Origin: CAYOSU01 sp964541255
GTDB lineage: Bacteria > Bacillota > Clostridia > Christensenellales > CAMQZB01
Direction of reading: 5' to 3'
NCBI GenBank assembly: GCA_964541255.1
Contig: CAZIPL010000021.1
Coordinates: forward strand, 1-24,613
Length of the DNA: 24,613 bases
In this document: positions 22,487-24,613 of the stretch, one piece after another
Position numbering within the stretch: the stretch's first letter is position 1
How the letters are laid out: every line of letters starts with the position of its first letter
The notes under the pieces: generated by a model
Databases searched by the model: none
What the model was told of the DNA's origin: nothing
What the model saw: only the letters and a program-made list of their open reading frames with translations
Made by a program: the position numbers and the translations under genes

Positions 22487-23027
22487 TATTGTTACCCCTT
22501 AGTATTTTTGTGTAAACGTCCATATCGACGTATTCTTTTCCGTTGTAATAAAAGCTCTTTCGTTGTCCTTCGTATGAAAAACCGAAGCTTTTTATCATAC
22601 GCTTACTGCGCTCGTTTTCGACCTCGATATCGCATTCAAGTCGCGTTATTCCAAGATCTCTTGCAATTTTCGAGGCTAACTCCGTAAGCTCTTTGCCGTA
22701 TCCGTTGTTCCAAAACTGATTATGTATCGAAATGCCGAAAAGCCCCCAATCGAAACCGTTTCGAAGTAAAATCGACATCTCGATAATCCCTATGTGCTTT
22801 CCGCTTGTTTTCTCGAACGCAGCATAAACATACATTTTGTCTTTGCGTTTCATTTCGCCCAAAAACGATAGGAAATTGTAAAAACACTCTTTATCCAAGT
22901 TTTCGATTTTTCCTACGTCAAACTCGTTTTGCGGCGGAAGTCTGTTATCGTTTCCTTCTTTCCACGAAAGGTAATCAGACGGTTTATATTGCCTTACTAT
23001 GAGATTTTTCGTTTCGTATTCTTTCAT
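22479..23027 (-). CDS. GNAT acetyltransferase, RimJ/RimL-like
   Basis: The product has 182 residues, starting at MKEYETKNLIVRQY. This start is chosen because its ATG overlaps the stop of the upstream gene (ATGA), which is typical coupling; a longer reading would overlap that gene by 40 bases. ETKNLIVRQYKPSDYLSW is the N-terminal strand and helix of the family. FGISIHNQFWNNGYGKELTELASKIARD contains the acetyl-CoA loop (Q-x-x-G-x-G form, here NNGYGKEL), and NERSKRMIKSFGFSYEGQ is the C-terminal signature of RimJ/RimL-like enzymes. It transfers acetyl from acetyl-CoA to an amine of an unknown substrate, possibly a protein N-terminus. Confidence 0.85.
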   Translation of the reverse strand: MKEYETKNLIVRQYKPSDYLSWKEGNDNRLPPQNEFDVGKIENLDKECFYNFLSFLGEMKRKDKMYVYAAFEKTSGKHIGIIEMSILLRNGFDWGLFGISIHNQFWNNGYGKELTELASKIARDLGITRLECDIEVENERSKRMIKSFGFSYEGQRKSFYYNGKEYVDMDVYTKILRGNNNE

Positions 23028-23764
23028 TCGATTTCCAAAAACACAATAAGCTTTTCGCAGCAAGTGCCGCCGAGTTTGACTTGTAAGTTAAAAGACTTAT
23101 CGTTGCCGTAAACGACGTGGCAATAGGGGATTTTGTTGTCTCGAAGTATTTCGTTTATAAGTCGTTTTTCAAGCTCTTCGCCTATATGATGACGCCTAAA
23201 AGCGGGCAAAACCTCGAGCATACCCATACTTCCGTCGCTGTGTGTTCCGATAAAACCGCATAAGTTCGTGTCTTTGTCGTATGCCGCAACGGAAAAACCG
23301 TTTTCTATATGCTCGATGAATTCTTCGTTTGACAGCGAGCTTCCGAATGTATATGTTTCCTGCGCGAGAGAATAATCTTTAGGAAGAAGCTTAGAAAAGC
23401 TTATTCCGTCAATTTCCGTTTCGGGAAAAATTTTGGCGTTTTCGTAAACAAACTGGTGGCAAACGGAAGTCCATTTCGTTTTTATGTTTTTCCATTGCTT
23501 AAAGTCGTAATTCGCGACGAAGAATTCTTTATTTTCGCCTATTTTTTCTAAAAAATAGTTAAGAGTTTCTTGCTTTTCGTGAATGACAAAATTCGTCCCG
23601 ATTGCGGCACCGTGTTCGTCATATCCGTCAATTACGAAAAAGCAAACGCCTTCGTCGTAATACAGAATGGTGGATACGTCTTTAGAAGATATTGCTGAAA
23701 TTGCCGCAAAGTTTTGTAAGTAGTTTTCTTTTAGCTTGTTAAGTAGAGTACTTTTATCTGTCAT
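23024..23764 (-). CDS. GNAT-fold acetyltransferase
   Basis: In the 246-residue product the C-terminal half (about 125-246) is a GNAT domain: GFSVAAYDKDTNLCGFIGTHSDGSMGMLEVLPAFRRHHIGEELEKRL includes the strand and pyrophosphate loop (RRHHIGEEL) that bind acetyl-CoA. The N-terminal half is a second alpha/beta region that may be a degenerate GNAT fold or a substrate domain. The substrate is unknown. No ribosome site lies ahead of the ATG; instead a hairpin and T run, the likely leuS terminator, abut it. The downstream acetyltransferase and udk overlap it end to end, so the three genes form one unit. Confidence 0.8.
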   Translation of the reverse strand: MTDKSTLLNKLKENYLQNFAAISAISSKDVSTILYYDEGVCFFVIDGYDEHGAAIGTNFVIHEKQETLNYFLEKIGENKEFFVANYDFKQWKNIKTKWTSVCHQFVYENAKIFPETEIDGISFSKLLPKDYSLAQETYTFGSSLSNEEFIEHIENGFSVAAYDKDTNLCGFIGTHSDGSMGMLEVLPAFRRHHIGEELEKRLINEILRDNKIPYCHVVYGNDKSFNLQVKLGGTCCEKLIVFLEIE

Positions 23765-23765
23765 A

Positions 23766-23792
23766 TTGAAAAGGGCTTCGAAAAGGAAGCCC
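23766..23792 (-). terminator. Intrinsic terminator after leuS, abutting the next start codon
   Basis: On the minus strand GGGCTTC and GAAGCCC (23792-23786 and 23779-23773) form a 7-bp stem around CTTTTC, followed by TTTTCAA (to 23766). The T run ends one base before the ATG at 23764 of the downstream acetyltransferase, so read-through or a separate promoter must supply that gene. Confidence 0.7.
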
Positions 23793-23801
23793 CGATATTT
23801 A

Positions 23802-24613
23802 TTATTTTACGATAAGGTTGATAAGTCTGCCCTTGACGAAAATGTGCTTAACGATATTCTTTTCGTCAATCAGCGATACGATATCTTCGTTTGCGGTTGC
23901 AAGTGCAAGAACGGTGTTTTCATCTGCGTCGGTAGGAACGAACATTTTCGCTTTGATTTTGCTGTTTACCTGGACGACGATTTCTACTTCCGATTTAACG
24001 GCTTTTTTCTCGTCGAATTCGGGATATTTTTGCTGGAAGATAGAAAACTCTCCGCCAAGCGTTTCCCAAAGCTCTTCGGCAAAATGAGGCGCGAAAGGTG
24101 CGATAAGAAGGACTAACGTCTTGCAAGTGTCCTTAAATACCGAAGCGTTGATGTGTCCGTCTGATTCGTACTTATAAAGCGCGTTGACAAGTTCCATCAA
24201 ACGAGCGATCGCCGTGTTAAAGGAGAAGTTCGAAAGGTCTCTGTCGCAAGATTTAATCGTGTTGTGAAGAACAAATTCAAGCTCGTCGTCCGATTTTTTA
24301 TCGGAATTGATGTCTGTGACCGTAAGGCTTCTCGTTACGAGTTTTTCTACTCTTTCTAAGAATTTCGAAACGGGCTTAATACCGTCGTCAGACCATGCGC
24401 CTCCCTCGGTAAACGAATAGTTAAACATAAGGTACATTCTGAAAACGTCCGAGCCGAGCTTTTGAACGTAAGGATCGGGGGAAACGACGTTTCCGCGCGA
24501 CTTACTCATTTTCTCGTGGTCAGGACCCAATATCATACCTTGGTGAATGAGGGACTTGAATGGTTCATCGAAATTGAGATAACCCATATCTCTCAAAGCT
24601 TTTGTAAAGAATC
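23802..24613 (-). CDS. leuS: Leucyl-tRNA synthetase, C-terminal part (5' end outside window)
   Basis: About 270 C-terminal residues are visible, and the reading frame stays open to the window edge. FTKALRDMGYLNFDEPFKSL followed by HQGMILGPDHEKMSKSRGN is the class I catalytic KMSKS loop region of LeuRS. VSPDPYVQKLGSDVFRMYLMF is the usual continuation, and the ALYKYESD and LLIAPFAPHFAEELWETLG segments belong to the anticodon-binding domain. The last 90 residues form the small C-terminal domain that contacts the tRNA. The enzyme charges tRNA-Leu in the cytosol. A hairpin terminator follows 9 bases after the stop. It anchors this end of the window as ordinary chromosome. Confidence 0.97.
   Translation of the reverse strand, partial: FFTKALRDMGYLNFDEPFKSLIHQGMILGPDHEKMSKSRGNVVSPDPYVQKLGSDVFRMYLMFNYSFTEGGAWSDDGIKPVSKFLERVEKLVTRSLTVTDINSDKKSDDELEFVLHNTIKSCDRDLSNFSFNTAIARLMELVNALYKYESDGHINASVFKDTCKTLVLLIAPFAPHFAEELWETLGGEFSIFQQKYPEFDEKKAVKSEVEIVVQVNSKIKAKMFVPTDADENTVLALATANEDIVSLIDEKNIVKHIFVKGRLINLIVK

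Noticed and set aside
23028..23063. Longer N-terminus for the RimJ/RimL-like acetyltransferase
   Set aside because: The longer start overlaps the preceding gene by 40 bases and adds residues unlike the family; the ATGA overlap start at 23027 is more natural.
1..24613. CRISPR arrays, tRNA or rRNA genes, transposases, phage genes
   Set aside because: No regularly spaced repeats, no cloverleaf-like segments, and no mobile-element protein motifs were found on reading both strands; this is by eye, without a covariance search.

Overview
The window reads as a chromosomal segment of a low-to-moderate GC, Gram-positive-type bacterium, probably a Clostridia-like Bacillota. The reasons are strong GGAGG-type ribosome sites, lipoprotein signal peptides, LplB/YtcP-type sugar permeases with a lipoprotein binding protein, an AraC-type regulator, and cytosolic GH3/GH43/GH78 enzymes. 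An uncultured gut lineage is a reasonable guess, but the sequence does not prove it. No rRNA, tRNA, CRISPR array, transposase or phage gene was seen.

Layout. (1) 1-3139: the last part of a UgpC/MsmK-type sugar-transporter ATPase with its terminator. Next, behind a perfect consensus promoter, come four tightly packed genes: a MalK-like ATPase without the usual C-terminal regulatory domain, a small two-helix membrane protein, a tethered protein resembling one piece of a sugar-binding protein, and a six-helix YesL/DUF624-like membrane protein. (2) 3354-5704: a lipoprotein esterase, a bidirectional terminator, and a divergently placed AraC-family regulator. (3) 5988-21663: a long co-directional carbohydrate locus. 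It holds a large beta-rich surface lipoprotein, two permeases and a binding lipoprotein (CUT1 type, no ATPase of its own), beta-phosphoglucomutase, a cytosolic esterase, two GH3 enzymes of different mechanistic classes, a GH43 enzyme and a GH78 alpha-L-rhamnosidase, closed by a strong terminator. (4) 21851-24613, minus strand: leuS (3' part), two GNAT acetyltransferases and uridine kinase, which form an unrelated housekeeping block.

Proposed working model: the surface esterase trims an acylated plant glycoside or oligosaccharide. The lipoprotein and binding protein capture it, and the two permeases import it using a shared ATPase such as the UgpC/MsmK type upstream. The cytosolic esterase, rhamnosidase, GH43 and GH3 enzymes then dismantle it. 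One GH3 has the NagZ-type Asp-His dyad. Some enzymes with that dyad are phosphorylases, and beta-phosphoglucomutase lies in the same gene string, so release and use of beta-glucose-1-phosphate is a testable possibility.

The most notable non-coding signal is an ungapped 45-nt element (36 of 45 identical) upstream of both the lipoprotein esterase (3250-3294) and the carbohydrate locus (5855-5899). It suggests joint control, plausibly by the AraC-family regulator encoded between them. No gene-free stretch exceeds about 285 bases; the contents of each intergenic region are listed as features.
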